Part shown: in pieces, positions 48,643 through 60,255 of the stretch | Position numbering within the stretch: the first letter of the stretch is position 1 | Layout: each line of letters opens with the position of its first letter | DNA from: Antedon bifida | Taxonomy: Eukaryota > Echinodermata > Crinoidea > Comatulida > Antedonidae | Assembly (NCBI GenBank): GCA_963402885.1 | Contig: OY727097.1 | Span: 7,130,001 to 7,194,000 of the forward strand | Reading direction: 5' to 3' | Length of the DNA stretch: 64,000 bases | Notes under the pieces: generated by a model | Seen by the model: only the letters and a program-made list of their open reading frames with translations | Told to the model about the DNA's origin: nothing | Database searches by the model: none | Made by a program: the position numbers and the translations under genes

Positions 48643-50162
48643 GGAACTTTAATTCCTCCATGTATATCTGTATAACAGCGGCATCAAACGCCCGTAATCT
48701 GAGCTCGTTGTTTTCGAAGCCTAAAAAAGAACAACAAATATCATGGTTTAAAATGGTGCCACACGGTTAAAGACGTAGCCTCGCTCATCTCCTCAAGTAG
48801 AATTTAATTATCCTACTAGTTGGTACAATTCGATTTCAAGAGGCTGTAATTATAGCTTCTAAATCACCAATTGAGACGACTGTAAAATAAAAACGACGTT
48901 TTTAAGTTGTCTTATTTTAAATCATGTAGCCACTATGTGCAGTGTTTTCACTAATGTACATTGGCAAACATGATTTTTGGACATTTTGGATAAGAAAATG
49001 AGAAATTAATTTGAAAACAATCTAAAATAAGGAGAACGTCTACTGAGAATTATCCGATTGAAAACATGGTGTATAACTAAGGCTTATGATATATACGTCG
49101 TTCGGAGAAAATATCTGGGAGACATGACATTTTAAACTTTTAAGCGGCAGTATAAATGTTTAAATCATATCATATATAGAGTGCTTTGGCTTGGTCGTTG
49201 TATGAGGAAGTACAGATATTAATTCAGACTAATTTAATATTATATAATCATAATACTATGTTTAATAAAGGCATAAAGTTCGATGCCACAATGTCAATGA
49301 AATAGGAACATTTGAGCCTGGAAAAAACAGTATAATGGGCTATTGTATTTTTACTATTGAAAATAACGTACGCTACAACAATAAATATCATAGCTATATA
49401 ACATATAATAGAGGAAAGATACAAGCCATGGTTTTTGAATCGAACAAATACACATAGGCCTATATGTATACTTGTATATACTATACCGTATATACAAACG
49501 CTCTAATATACTTATTATTAGTTTATTTATAGGCATATAACGCTAATAATATTAGCTAGGCCTATGTCGGATACGCACGGATATGTGTTGAAATAGCACC
49601 GTATGTGTTTATTGCAAGATGTTTTTGTCGAGGGATGTCATTGAATAAATTAGCCTGCTTATGAAACGTAACTTTTCTTTATTTATTGATTGCTATCTCT
49701 CTCATGGAAATCACTTTGTAAGCGCATTAATGACCAAAGTGCTATTTACACATCTATTACCGTACTGTTATAATTATATTTGTGAACATTAATTCATCCG
49801 GTAACCGTGCGGATGCACTGGTTGCAATAATTACCGTACGTCTTCATAGAGGCCTCCATATGTTAATAGTTTTTGGTCACTGTCTATTTCTCGTTTGTTG
49901 TATAAGGTATTGTAAACACTTTACTCGTTGGACAACACGGTACATATTTGAGTAATGTATATCGTTATATGTTCAGTCAGTCGATTGAGTATGACGAAGA
50001 ATGACGTAATCGTCAAAATAATTAACAAAAGTAAGGCAGAGATAAACATTTTACAATTAATTATTTAATTTAGCCTAACAAGAGACAAAATAACAACCAT
50101 AAATCGCAAGGAACAAACCCTTTTTTTTAGAAATTTAAAGTTACCGTTCGTTCACGTGCTGT

Positions 50163-50395
50163 ATAATTTTTTTTACATTTTTTTTTTACCATATTTAATG
50201 AGGGTAATTGCTGATCATTAGGGACCATCAGAGGTTCACAAGACAAACATACACAAGATTCTCTACATAAACAAAGGAGTGGAGTTGTAATGTTGTCCTT
50301 AGAAATCCTGACATGTGACGGGACTTGAACCCAGGACCCTTGGAGTGGTAGCCAAGCATCATAACCACCAAGCCACAACTCCACAACAAATTCAA
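50163..50395 (-). mobile_element. tRNA-derived SINE, family S2
   Basis: On the minus strand the head has an A box (TGGCTTGGTGGTTATG) and a B box (GGTTCAAGTCCC), followed by a body unrelated to S1 and a 3' A-rich end (T runs on plus at 50166-50187). It lies in intron 1 of the CtBP-motif gene in antisense orientation. Only one copy is in the window, so family membership rests on the structure. Confidence 0.65.
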
Positions 50396-51298
50396 AAGTT
50401 GCAATAAAAATATTTTATCAAATTTTATACGTGCTCGAAATTTACTAGCAAATATTAAGCCTGGGCAAACCAACAAAACCTACAAGATAACCTAATTGTC
50501 TGAAAATTAATAGTTCCAAAAAAATAGACGCTCATATAAATAGGCCTGTATTTATGAATGCACGTGACGTCAGATAACGTGGAAAAACCATCGTACTATG
50601 GAAGCAAATATACTGTAAAATATGAAGTAATAGTATGCTATAATGGTATACTACTATATGTTTTAGTTAATTTCTTATCGTGGTAGGCCTAAGATTTGAC
50701 CGAAAATAATTATTTTTTATAATGCTAGAAATAAGATATATTTTGTAAAGTCGGCATAAAAAATCGCTAATCAAAATTATGCTTAAGATCTTCCGAAAAT
50801 ATTATGCCTATGCATTGAATGCTATATGGGTTAAACTTTTGATAGATAGCATAATTATGCCTGCAGATTTGGCCACTGTGGGCACAGTATTTGTTTGTCG
50901 AGAATAAAACGTGGGAGAAATATATCATGCGATCGACGTGACGTGTGTATAATGTCTTCGACAGATAAGCCTATAATTTACATGATTTGATGTATGTAAT
51001 TTCCTGTCTCCAAGTTACCGATATTATGTAGACTTTTTGTTTTTATATAAAATACTACTTTTTCCAAAGCAGATGTTATTGTTTGCCTATTTCGGCGTCA
51101 AAATGTTTACGCCTGTTCGTAATTCTGAATATTGTTACGTAATGTTCAGGCCTGCTAACTAACTGCATGCAATAATTACAACAGTCTGTTTCGCTTGGTT
51201 TGTTGAGTTTTTTTACAACATTTAAATTATTTCAGCTATTTATTTTGTTTTATTTTACCTGTTTCGTAATATGTACACATGGAATTTGATTTACCTAA

Positions 51299-51430
51299 AG
51301 CTACACTATCAAACTAGTTTGACAAAAAACATGTGTGTGTGCCCAAATGGTACTGGTATGACATCATTATGGCCATATTATGGGCACATCACGTTTTTTG
51401 TCACACAAATGTAATAGTGTAGACAGAGCT
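51299..51430. mobile_element. MITE family B, copy 8 (132 bp)
   Basis: The left end AGCTACACTATC has lost part of the terminus. The right end GTGTAGACAGAGCT is complete. It lies in intron 1. Confidence 0.78.
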
Positions 51431-52152
51431 TTAGTTTCTACACCATTAAAGATATTATCATACAGTACATTTCAATTGTTATATTAATATCTGTGAAGCA
51501 TAACAACCACAAAAGGTGCGACCTGGCTTATTTTTCTCACCTTATACTTCGTATCTTCAGACAAAACAAAACCGCGTGGTGTGAAGCGACTATTTTGGTT
51601 TAACGGCGCCACGGTAATTATTTAATCATTCTATAGCCAATTTTCGTATTGAATCCTATCTCTCAATTCATCGAAGAATTAAACCTAATTCCTCCATAAT
51701 TAATGCCATTTTAGCCTTGTAGATTTATTTTTAGAATTCAATAACAGAACGTCCCATGGAAACTATCTATCTAATTCTAAATATGATTTGGGAAGAATCA
51801 GGCTCCATTGAGGTACGGTGGTGGGCGCACCGACGATAACTTATATTGTAGAGTACTGTAACCTATGCTATTATTATAGCGTTAAGCAGACCACGAAGGA
51901 ATTATTCAGATTATGTAACAGGGCACCTATATGATAACGTACATTATAATCTTATAGGATGGTGCCGTCATATAATTTCTCCACGCCTTTCATCTCTATA
52001 GTTAGTGTAGTAGGCCTACATTATTTCTATTGACTCGCAATTTTAGCAGCATCAAGAGCAACACGAAGCATTTTCTCTATCACGTGACGTTATAAACAAT
52101 CTTGTTACGATCCGTCTACGTTGCTGAGAAAAACATGTCTATTATAAATAAG

Positions 52153-52247
52153 CCCGTTCAGGCTTAGTTTATTTTATGGGCACAGTTATCGCTAATTTGG
52201 TGAGTCAAACCAACTTAACCGGGTAAATCACCGAGTCTGAACGGGCC
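52153..52247. mobile_element. MITE family D, copy 2 (95 bp)
   Basis: Ends GCCCGTTCAGGCTTAG and GAGTCTGAACGGGC are inverted repeats. The internal palindrome around AACCGGGTAAA is kept. A second left end (GCCCGTTCCGGCTTAG) begins at 52266. Confidence 0.7.
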
Positions 52248-53890
52248 ATACATCCATTCATGGTGAGCCCGTTCCGGCTTAGTCCTGAACGCTCAGGAAG
52301 CCATTTTGCACAGTCTACGTTACAACCAGATATAGAGACATTGCAACGTCGGTAGTTTTATACCCAACACCACATAATGGTACACGCAAGGCCAAGTGGT
52401 TTTTATGGATAAGATATCGTCTACCAGATAAAAATATCAATATCAATATAGGCTATCTGTATGTGCAATAAAACTGTGAATTTATCCAACATTAGTATAA
52501 TTATATCGTGGTCCTTATCGCCATATTGATTGTGTAAAGGAGATAGACAATAAATGGATCGTCAACTGTACGCTTGGTACCGTACCATCTGCAAAAACAT
52601 ACGATGTTCACTGGAAGAAGCGCTGCTCTCTCTCACTCACCGTACGGTACCGTAATAATTAGTAGGCCTGCCTAATTAATAAACTCGACTGATTCAACGC
52701 ATAGAAACATTATTACGCAGACTGGTTTATGAATATGATAATTATTAATGTTCAAAGCTGCTTTAATCGAATAGGCCTAATGTACGGTATATAGTATGTA
52801 TAGGCCGTGCCTATCTAACTAAAGTAGGCCTACGCAGCGCGTGGAAAATAATACTGTATACAAACAAACAAGACAAAGGTAAAATCTTGAAGAAACAATA
52901 CTGTTTCAATTTCATTTTTATAATACATACAAAATCGTTAAGTTTACCAAAATACTAAGAAAAATCAGAACAATAATTTACAAATAGAAACTCTTTACCA
53001 AGCAATTTTACTATTTTTAAGTTGTTGTCAATCTAACACAACATTCGCCATAATCAATTTATTTTTGCATCAAATCGAAATTAATATCACTTAGGCCTAA
53101 TTGTACTGCACAGACCTTACCGTGATTAATTAAATTATTATTTATACAATTTGCGTTGTTTTTGCCAATTGAATGAAAAAAATAATAATGTTGACCAATC
53201 GGCAGTGAGAAAGTGAGCGTCGTCTGCGTTTTGATAATGTGTTCTGCAATTGGAGCGCGATTTAGTTAATAGCGTAATATCTTTTGATGCTCTGGCAGAC
53301 GATTGTTAGAACGGCTATTACAAACTACTAGCTATATTGCTGGGCCGGATTAGTATTTAGTATCAACCTTTGATGTGTTCCGGAGCGCCGTAATCAGGGA
53401 CCGCCTCGAAAACTTACACGGCTAGGTATAAAACAGATGTATATTGATATTTAACGGGGTTTTTTTTGTTATGAGAACGGCACATTTCGATAATTTAGAA
53501 ATAATATGGCCGACTTGTTTGAAATCGTGTAACACCTTTTGTTTGCCAAATCTATTGATCCGTCTTAAACGCCTGATTGGCTACGTCGTGGATTTTTTAG
53601 GTCAGTTCGCGTAGAAAATTAATACTGGTATGTTTCAGTAGATTTTCCTCCGTTTCAAACGAGTATAAAGTTCTTTGTACATCGAGAGAATGCCCGAGTT
53701 ATTGTCGATGTCCACCGAATTGTTTTTTCTATCGATTATCGATAAACTGTGTTAGTGTGTGTAGTGATTGAACCATGTGGTTGGTTTAAATGTTCACTAA
53801 ATACCGGAGCCATGTGCAATTTGCATGACTTGAAATAATAGTTATGTCTCGATTGTGTTTCTTATAGCGGAAGTTTGCTTATCATTACAG

Positions 53891-54017
53891 GGCTAGCACA
53901 CCGCAGAGTAGGGAGCGTTCTATTAATGTAACATCGCCTGTGAAAGCCAACGATGTGGCGTTCATTAAACGACAGATGCGATTGATTGGTCCGGCGGGTC
54001 AGAATCTCTCCAAGAAG
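53891..54017 (+). CDS. Internal exon 2 of the CtBP-motif gene
   Basis: The 127-base exon lies between CTTATCATTACAG and donor AAGAAG/GTTAGT. Of its three frames, one is open throughout. It needs the first G to complete a split codon (AG from 47968-47969 plus G gives Arg), then gives 42 codons and ends on a codon boundary. The next exon (62911) starts in phase 0, so both junctions agree. The product (residues 21-62 counted from the ATG at 47911) is basic and polar, beginning ASTPQSRERSINVTSPVKAN and ending in a predicted basic helix, with IKRQMRLIG in the middle and NLSKK at the end. I do not recognise a named domain. The GC content and codon texture are clearly higher than in the flanking AT-rich DNA. 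Confidence 0.72.
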
Positions 54018-55124
54018 GTTAGTACAGTTTGTATGTGGATTTAAAATGATATCGATTATCAAACGTTTATAATCATTATATCGATATCGGATATTCGTAC
54101 AGGAGACAATTCCAAACGGAGCATATAAAAGGGATATATTAAAAACTGGGAAAGAGAACGTGCGAATTGATACGGATTATGATGTGGTGTATTCGTTTTT
54201 ACATGGAGTTTATTCTTTACTCCATGGTTTTGGCATTTTTGTTTTTCCGTGGACGATGAGTTATTTCCAGCTGTGCGTATTAACTACGTTTTACGAGGAT
54301 TATAGCCTATATGATGTAAAACACCTAAAACACGAATTTTAAAACGTTTATATAATTATTCATAGCTATTTTGGTTTGGTTGGATTCAAAGTCATGTGTT
54401 ACGTACGATTTGAATATCGGATTAAAATTCCTTGGCGTCGGAATATGTAAATGTAGGCCTTATACATAGTGTTTTGTTTTCTATATTCAGAAAATGTTTT
54501 TTTTTTTTGCGGATAATAATTATTATGATTAATTTAATTGCAGATATCTACGCACTATGTCAAATACTCAAAACTTATCATTTTATAATGCTATATTATA
54601 TATGACATGTGCTGTATGCCTTAGGTATTGTTAAAAAATTAGATATTAAGTTTAACGAAAACATTTTGTGGAATGAGATGATTTTAAAACTATTATTATA
54701 ATCAAAATTAGAAATACATCGAATGCAATTGCAAAATCGAACGATGCATTAATTGGATGAGATCAATTAGACGATAGACCTGCAATAATTAGGCCGTTTC
54801 ACGATCCGCTGCTCTGCCTCGGTTTATTTATTTAAGAGATTAGGCCTATATACATTGTATGATGAATACAGTAAATACAACGTGTAATAATAATAATAAT
54901 TTATTGAAACTACACCTTTACAACGGTGGCACCCGTTCATACACGGTGCGTTCTATATACAGATAGACATTCAACAGATACAAATTAATAAAAACAAACA
55001 GATACAAAATAAAATTATCAACCGCCGACTCGATCGCTATCGTAGTCGTACGGCACTTATGCAAAATACAATGAGTTAAAAAGAAAAGAAATACAAACAA
55101 TTTTTAAGTAGTACAGTAACTGAG

Positions 55125-55168
<44 letters not shown>

Positions 55169-55172
55169 TACC

Positions 55173-55203
<31 letters not shown>
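55125..55203. repeat. Two long homopolymer A runs in the LINE 3'UTR
   Basis: On the plus strand there are 41 A residues (55125-55165) and 24 A residues (55180-55203), separated by 14 bases. Relative to the LINE these are T runs inside the 3'UTR, so they are not its poly(A) tail. Run lengths in an assembly are often unreliable. Confidence 0.9.
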
Positions 55204-55260
55204 TAGTAATATTAAAAACTCAAAATAAAAAGATCTCTATACCGCAACAAAACAAAAACA

Positions 55261-58200
55261 TTACATGCTATCTGCGAGTTGTATAAGATTGTTTCGTATT
55301 TTCCAAGATCTTGCTAGGTATACTTTACAAAATTTGTCAAGACTCAATAGAACATTATTACTGAGGGGAAGTGTATCCGTCCCCAGAACATATAACATTT
55401 TTTCGTCATTGTTACTGGTGCAGAATGTTTCCCAAACATCTAACTCGTTATGAAAAATTAAGTCTTGTTTAAGTATATTTAGCTGTTCTTCTCTTACACA
55501 TTGTAATGCATCACAACTAAATAAAAAGTGAGATATGTCCTCTATATTTCCAGAGTTACACAATAAACAGAGACCATCATTATCCACGGTCCATTTACTT
55601 AATTTAAAATTTAAAGGGAGAGTATTGGAACGGGCTTGAAATTTAAGACGGGCACCATTAAAATTTGTTTTATCAAGTAAAAACTTTTCAAGATCCGGCT
55701 TTGATTTTAACTTTGCATAAAAAGATAGCGACGTTTTAGATGCGAGGTCCTCTGACCATTGATTATTTACATTATCTAAAATATTTTGTTTCAGTAAATT
55801 AAACCAATTTTCCATAGTGCGATTTTTAATAACATTGTTAAAAATATGCATGCATTCAAATCTACAGAAAGTGGTTCGTACACAACTAAGGAATTTAAAT
55901 CGTAATTCTTTTGTGTTGTAATTAAGCATAGTCTTGTACAATAGGTTGGGCCATCGTTTTTCATTTAACCCGACTAAACGTTCAAAGAATTTTAGTTGTA
56001 ATATGTTATGAGATACGGTTAAGGGTATCCATCCTAAATCTCCATATAAGGCCACTTTGGGTGTATACACTGGTGCTTTTAAAATATATCGTGCCATCTG
56101 CATTTGAAGCCGTTCCAGTCTCTCAATATCTGAATTGGACCCTCCAGTCCAAACAGAGCAAGCATAATTAATAGAAGGTAAAACTATTGTTTTCCATAGG
56201 ATATTTCCGTAATATACTCTGTCAAAGTCATCAAGATTATCAATTATAGATTTAACATATGAAACTAATCTATTACCCTTTTTAACAACATTGTCAATAT
56301 GCGGATGTTCACATAAATTTCTTGATATTAGCACTCCTAGATATTGGTAGGTGTCTGTTTCTGTGATGTGATGTTTGCCAAGATCCCATTGTTTATATTT
56401 ATTTATCTTTTTTCCAAAAATCAAGACTTTTGATTTTTCATAGTTAAAATTAATTTTCCAATCATTTGAAAAATCACCTGCTAATTTAAGCATCTTTTTA
56501 AGGTCATGCTCATTATTGGCAATTAGCACGACATCATCAGCCCAGAAAAGACTACCCATCCATTTATTTTGGATCTTAACACCAACATTATTTGACTCTA
56601 ACAACTTCTTAAATTCATTAATAAAAATGGAAAAGAGTACAGGAGATAGAGTACATCCCTGTTTAACTCCCTGATCGATTACAAATGAATCAGTAGAAAT
56701 GTTTCCAAATTTTACATATCCTTCAACATTTTTATATAATTTGTCAATAAGTTTCCATATATTACCCCTAATACCACAGTTCCATATAGCTTTTAGTAGC
56801 CCTTCTCGCCATACACTGTCGAATGCCTTTCGGAAGTCCAGGAAGGCCATATAGGTGTTTTTCCCTTCTGCAAATCTGCAGGCAGCAATACTTTTTAATG
56901 TAAAAATGTGATCCTCACACCTATGCTGTGCGCGAAAACCTCCCTGTACTTCCGAAAGGACATCCCCTTCTTCAAGAAAATCAGTTATTGAGAAAGCAAT
57001 AATCCTATTGAAAATCTTAGATATACAGGAAGTCAACGAAATACCTCTATAATTATTTAAGTCTAACCTATTTCCTTTTTTGAAAATAGGGATAATAGTA
57101 GATTTGTTCCATTCATTTGGAATTTCTCCTAGTTCGATAATTCTTTGGAACATAAACAAAAGAGAGTATTCAATATAAACACCCCCATTTTTAAGGAGTT
57201 CGTTTGTAATTCCGTCTGGTCCTGGCGCCTTATTATTTTTGGCATGTGCAAGAGCAATTGAAACAGTATTAATATTTAATTTGATATTATGTAGGAATGA
57301 TTCCGAGTGTTCATTACTATTTGCATTATTATCATTAATATTAGTATTATTAGGATTGTCTGAACTTAGATCGGAACGTACCTTCTGGATAAACATCGAC
57401 GTGTTAAGTGAGATGCAATCAGACATATTCATATGCATTTTTCCTAGAGTTTCCCAGTATTGTTTTACTGTTTGGTTCATTTTAACCTTTTCTGTAATAA
57501 TTTCGTCCGAAAAAGGTGATTTAATACAACTGACCACTTCCTGTTTATGTTTAGGGCCTCTTAGGGCTTTCCAGAAATCTTTACATCTTGGTCCACCTTT
57601 ATTAGCAATTTTAATTGAATTATCGACTCTTTTCTTGTTAATCTTTTGTTTAATTAAAATTTTAGTATCGGCACGTTTTTCCAGGTAATTATTCCATAAA
57701 AATTCTGAAGTAGCATTATCTTTATCTTCTCTTTTGATGTACTTTCTATGCGTTCGTGCAGCATTTTTCCTACGTTTTATTGCAATATCAGCTTCTTTAT
57801 CAAACCATGGTTTATGTTTATTATTAATTACTCTCTTTCCAATTCCATTTACCGCAGCTGAAATAACAATTGACTTCCATGCTTCCCAAATGTCATTAAC
57901 ATTATTGAAGTTGTTAACAATAACATCCCAGTTATCAAATCCTAAGTTCAGTTCTTGGTGGTAAGCAGAATAATCTTGACCTTTATGTGTATCCCAAATA
58001 AATGACTTATTCTTTCTTTCACCTAAACTATACTGATTATTTTCATTATTAATTAAATTTAGGATCAACATGTTATGATCACTACCAATACTATAATGCC
58101 TAAGTTCGTCTACAATTAGCTTACTAATCTTATTAAGAATACATTTAGAAGAGAGCATATAGTCAATTGTACTGGTCTGATTACCTTTTACCCATGTTAT

Positions 58201-58698
58201 TTTCCCTTCACAGAAGATAGTACGATTCAATATTGATAAACTAGAATTATCACTGAACTCTAGTAACTTAATTCCGTTTGAGTTTAAAGTTCTATCACCA
58301 TTTACAATTGCATTGCCTATCCGACCATTAAAATCGCCTATTATCAGGATAGAGGGGTCATCCTCTTCGTTAATATTTTCTATCTTTAAAATTTCTAATA
58401 AGAGTTGATTATATAATTCTGCAGTCAACTCTTTGTTAACTCCCTCGACGGGAAAATATACAACGGCAATATAAAAAGGTTTGTTATTAATATTCATTTT
58501 TAGCCACATCCTTTCATATTCATCTAAATTGCTTTCAAATAAGTTTTCATCGAGTACAACAATATCATTAGACACAAATAGGCCAATACCCCCTCCATTC
58601 TTAAGCTTCCTATTTTTACCGAACCATTTATACCCATTAACAGAGACTGTCATATCGTTTCTTAAAACCGTAAAATGGTATGTAGGCCTACCATCCAC
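55261..58698 (-). CDS. Non-LTR retrotransposon ORF2: truncated endonuclease, reverse transcriptase, C-terminal CCHC
   Basis: The frame is uninterrupted for 1145 codons. It starts at GTG rather than ATG, and an in-frame stop lies at 58711-58713, so this is a truncated reading frame and not a true start. Residues 36-212 are an APE-type endonuclease lacking its N-terminal catalytic strand: GGGIGLFVSND, GDFNGRIG at 121-128, STIDYML at 176-182 and SDHNMLIL at 206-213. Reverse transcriptase spans about 480-770: KAPGPDGI at 490-497, FLDFRKAFD at 619-627 with catalytic Asp621, QGVKQGCTLSP at 676-686, and the active site FWADD at 718-722 where most relatives have YADD. A C-terminal C-x2-C-x9-H-x4-C finger lies at 1044-1062, and there is no RNase H. 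This architecture fits the CR1/L2/Jockey group; the exact clade is unresolved. It encodes self-mobilisation functions (target nicking and cDNA synthesis), but the missing endonuclease N-terminus makes this copy probably inactive. Confidence 0.93.
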   Translation of the reverse strand: MDGRPTYHFTVLRNDMTVSVNGYKWFGKNRKLKNGGGIGLFVSNDIVVLDENLFESNLDEYERMWLKMNINNKPFYIAVVYFPVEGVNKELTAELYNQLLLEILKIENINEEDDPSILIIGDFNGRIGNAIVNGDRTLNSNGIKLLEFSDNSSLSILNRTIFCEGKITWVKGNQTSTIDYMLSSKCILNKISKLIVDELRHYSIGSDHNMLILNLINNENNQYSLGERKNKSFIWDTHKGQDYSAYHQELNLGFDNWDVIVNNFNNVNDIWEAWKSIVISAAVNGIGKRVINNKHKPWFDKEADIAIKRRKNAARTHRKYIKREDKDNATSEFLWNNYLEKRADTKILIKQKINKKRVDNSIKIANKGGPRCKDFWKALRGPKHKQEVVSCIKSPFSDEIITEKVKMNQTVKQYWETLGKMHMNMSDCISLNTSMFIQKVRSDLSSDNPNNTNINDNNANSNEHSESFLHNIKLNINTVSIALAHAKNNKAPGPDGITNELLKNGGVYIEYSLLFMFQRIIELGEIPNEWNKSTIIPIFKKGNRLDLNNYRGISLTSCISKIFNRIIAFSITDFLEEGDVLSEVQGGFRAQHRCEDHIFTLKSIAACRFAEGKNTYMAFLDFRKAFDSVWREGLLKAIWNCGIRGNIWKLIDKLYKNVEGYVKFGNISTDSFVIDQGVKQGCTLSPVLFSIFINEFKKLLESNNVGVKIQNKWMGSLFWADDVVLIANNEHDLKKMLKLAGDFSNDWKINFNYEKSKVLIFGKKINKYKQWDLGKHHITETDTYQYLGVLISRNLCEHPHIDNVVKKGNRLVSYVKSIIDNLDDFDRVYYGNILWKTIVLPSINYACSVWTGGSNSDIERLERLQMQMARYILKAPVYTPKVALYGDLGWIPLTVSHNILQLKFFERLVGLNEKRWPNLLYKTMLNYNTKELRFKFLSCVRTTFCRFECMHIFNNVIKNRTMENWFNLLKQNILDNVNNQWSEDLASKTSLSFYAKLKSKPDLEKFLLDKTNFNGARLKFQARSNTLPLNFKLSKWTVDNDGLCLLCNSGNIEDISHFLFSCDALQCVREEQLNILKQDLIFHNELDVWETFCTSNNDEKMLYVLGTDTLPLSNNVLLSLDKFCKVYLARSWKIRNNLIQLADSM

Positions 58699-58710
58699 TT
58701 GAAGTCGTTG

Positions 58711-58785
58711 TTATTTAACCGGGTAAAATGGTTTCACGGGAAGAAACCAACTTACCCGAGTAAATATAGCTAAGCCTGAACGACC
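58711..58785. mobile_element. MITE family D, copy 3, truncated next to the LINE
   Basis: TTAACCGGGTAAA, CCAACTTACCCGAGTAAATA and AGCCTGAACGACC match family D. It begins directly where the LINE frame is lost, so the 5' end of the LINE probably lies in or beside it. Confidence 0.6.
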
Positions 58786-58814
58786 CCATAGACATGCTCT
58801 TTTCGTTATAGCTT

Positions 58815-59020
58815 CCCAACGACGTGCAGCTTTTCCCTACTAGTGGTTACCGACGTGCCATTTTTAGCAAACGTATAAGGGCACCGATGTGCCACTTTTG
58901 AGTCAATTTAAAGGGGCACCGACGTGCCACTTTTAGCAAATGTATAAGGGCGCCGACGTGCCACTCTCGATAAGGCACCGAGACGGACGTGTCACTTTGA
59001 GCCAACGACGTAAGCAAACA
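58815..59020 (+). repeat. Degenerate array of GGCACCGACGTGCCACTTTT units
   Basis: At least four units of GGCACCGACGTGCCACTTTT-like sequence alternate with AGCAAACGTATAAGG. Confidence 0.75.
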
Positions 59021-60255
59021 AGCAAAACAAGAAATGGTAAAACGGTCAAACTTATTAATGCACAATAATGCAACCTTAAGAATAATTTTTCATGGCCCAC
59101 TTGCGACATCCCCGTATTATTATATTGTTCTTTTTTTATTCATTGTTATTATTATTCGTTGTATCATTGCGCAGTATCCGGAAATAACTCAATATATTAT
59201 AAAGTGATAACAAAAATGGCAAATTTAATAAATTATAGTATCGAATGTTTGCCATGTCATATTTGCTTTAGACAAAACCTTTAAATCTAGGCCTACTGTA
59301 GTAGGCTTACTGTATTTTTTCGATTTTATACAGAAAGCATGCGACGACATAAACTCTACACGTTTTCCTATCGTATGATTAAAACAATGTTACGGCACAG
59401 AATGCGTCGAAAATCTTTCTGGCGTTCCCCCTGCGCATAATTATAAAGCATTGCTGCACTTGCATGAATATTTAAAGTACCGAATAAAGGAAAATATATA
59501 CAGTAAATCGACCCGGAAAACGGGTACACAGGCACAATATGTGTATCCTGTGTATTTTAATCCGGTCGTGCGGTTTAAGAGATTTTGTGCACACATTTTG
59601 ATAACTGGGCATTATAGTATGGCATTATTAGTATTCCACCAAGAACCTTTCGTTTGTTGTATCCCTGAAGTAATATATTAACCCATGATATCTTATCTTC
59701 AATTGTACATAAACAGTGGGTAAACATGTTTGATTTAGTACCTACTTCTAGGCGGTCCCACAAGATAACCAATCGTATCTTTACCCATTCTAAATGTTGA
59801 GAACTGTAACACTTCACCATCACTCCCGGGCCCCCCCTTGACGTTGATTCTTAAACAATGCCCTTTTCCTGGCCTCCATCGTATCAATTCAGCTTTTCGC
59901 TTGGTTAATGTGATTTTATGAAATGAGCCCATTATTTGGTACATTCTTTCTACATTTTTTACGGTACCGTGGTGACCATGTACCACCGGTACCACGCAGA
60001 TTACTGCTGCGCATGTCTCCTCTCCCCACCGCTGGATCATCGTAAATAATCCTTCTACTCCGAGCAGACGAGTTCAGGAACTACAATAAAATATTTTCAA
60101 TGATGCGTTCGATTTTAATGCCATGATTTAAATCTGAAAACATCCGACCCGATTCTCGTTTTTGTTTGGCAAACCACTTGTAAATTGTATTTTTGTTTTG
60201 AACTTTAACTCTGTACAGTGTTAGATTAATATCCTTTATATTTTAGCTATAACGC

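Larger units (their letters stand above)
47970..53890 (+). other. Intron 1 of the CtBP-motif gene (5.9 kb)
   Basis: It begins GTAGGC and ends ATCATTACAG. It holds a family J repeat (48515-48640), a family C MITE (48318-48400), a tRNA-derived SINE on the minus strand (50163-50395), a family B MITE (51299-51430), family D MITEs (52153-52247 and a partial at 52266) and several TAGGCCTA octamers. I see no further exon that keeps the frame. The region just upstream of exon 2 (53400-53760) has a TATAAAA at 53430-53436 and an ATG-containing stretch at 53691, but nothing that would prove an alternative promoter. Confidence 0.55.
54885..58710 (-). mobile_element. CR1/L2-like LINE, 5'-truncated, antisense inside intron 2
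   Basis: The element reads right to left. The ORF stop is at 55261-55263, and the 3'UTR follows to a tail. On the minus strand the 3' end carries AATAAA (54900-54905) and then a short TTA/ATT microsatellite (54885-54899), the usual 3' tail type for this kind of LINE. The 5' end lies near 58680-58710, within the endonuclease domain; no ORF1 or 5'UTR is present. No convincing target-site duplication was found. The unbroken frame suggests a fairly young insertion. Its antisense orientation in a host intron is the orientation usually tolerated. Confidence 0.85.

Noticed and set aside
50127-50476. Two overlapping minus-strand frames of 82-85 codons
   Set aside because: They are translations of the tRNA-derived SINE.
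57239-57688. 149-codon plus-strand frame opposite the LINE
   Set aside because: It is the antisense shadow of the reverse-transcriptase reading frame.
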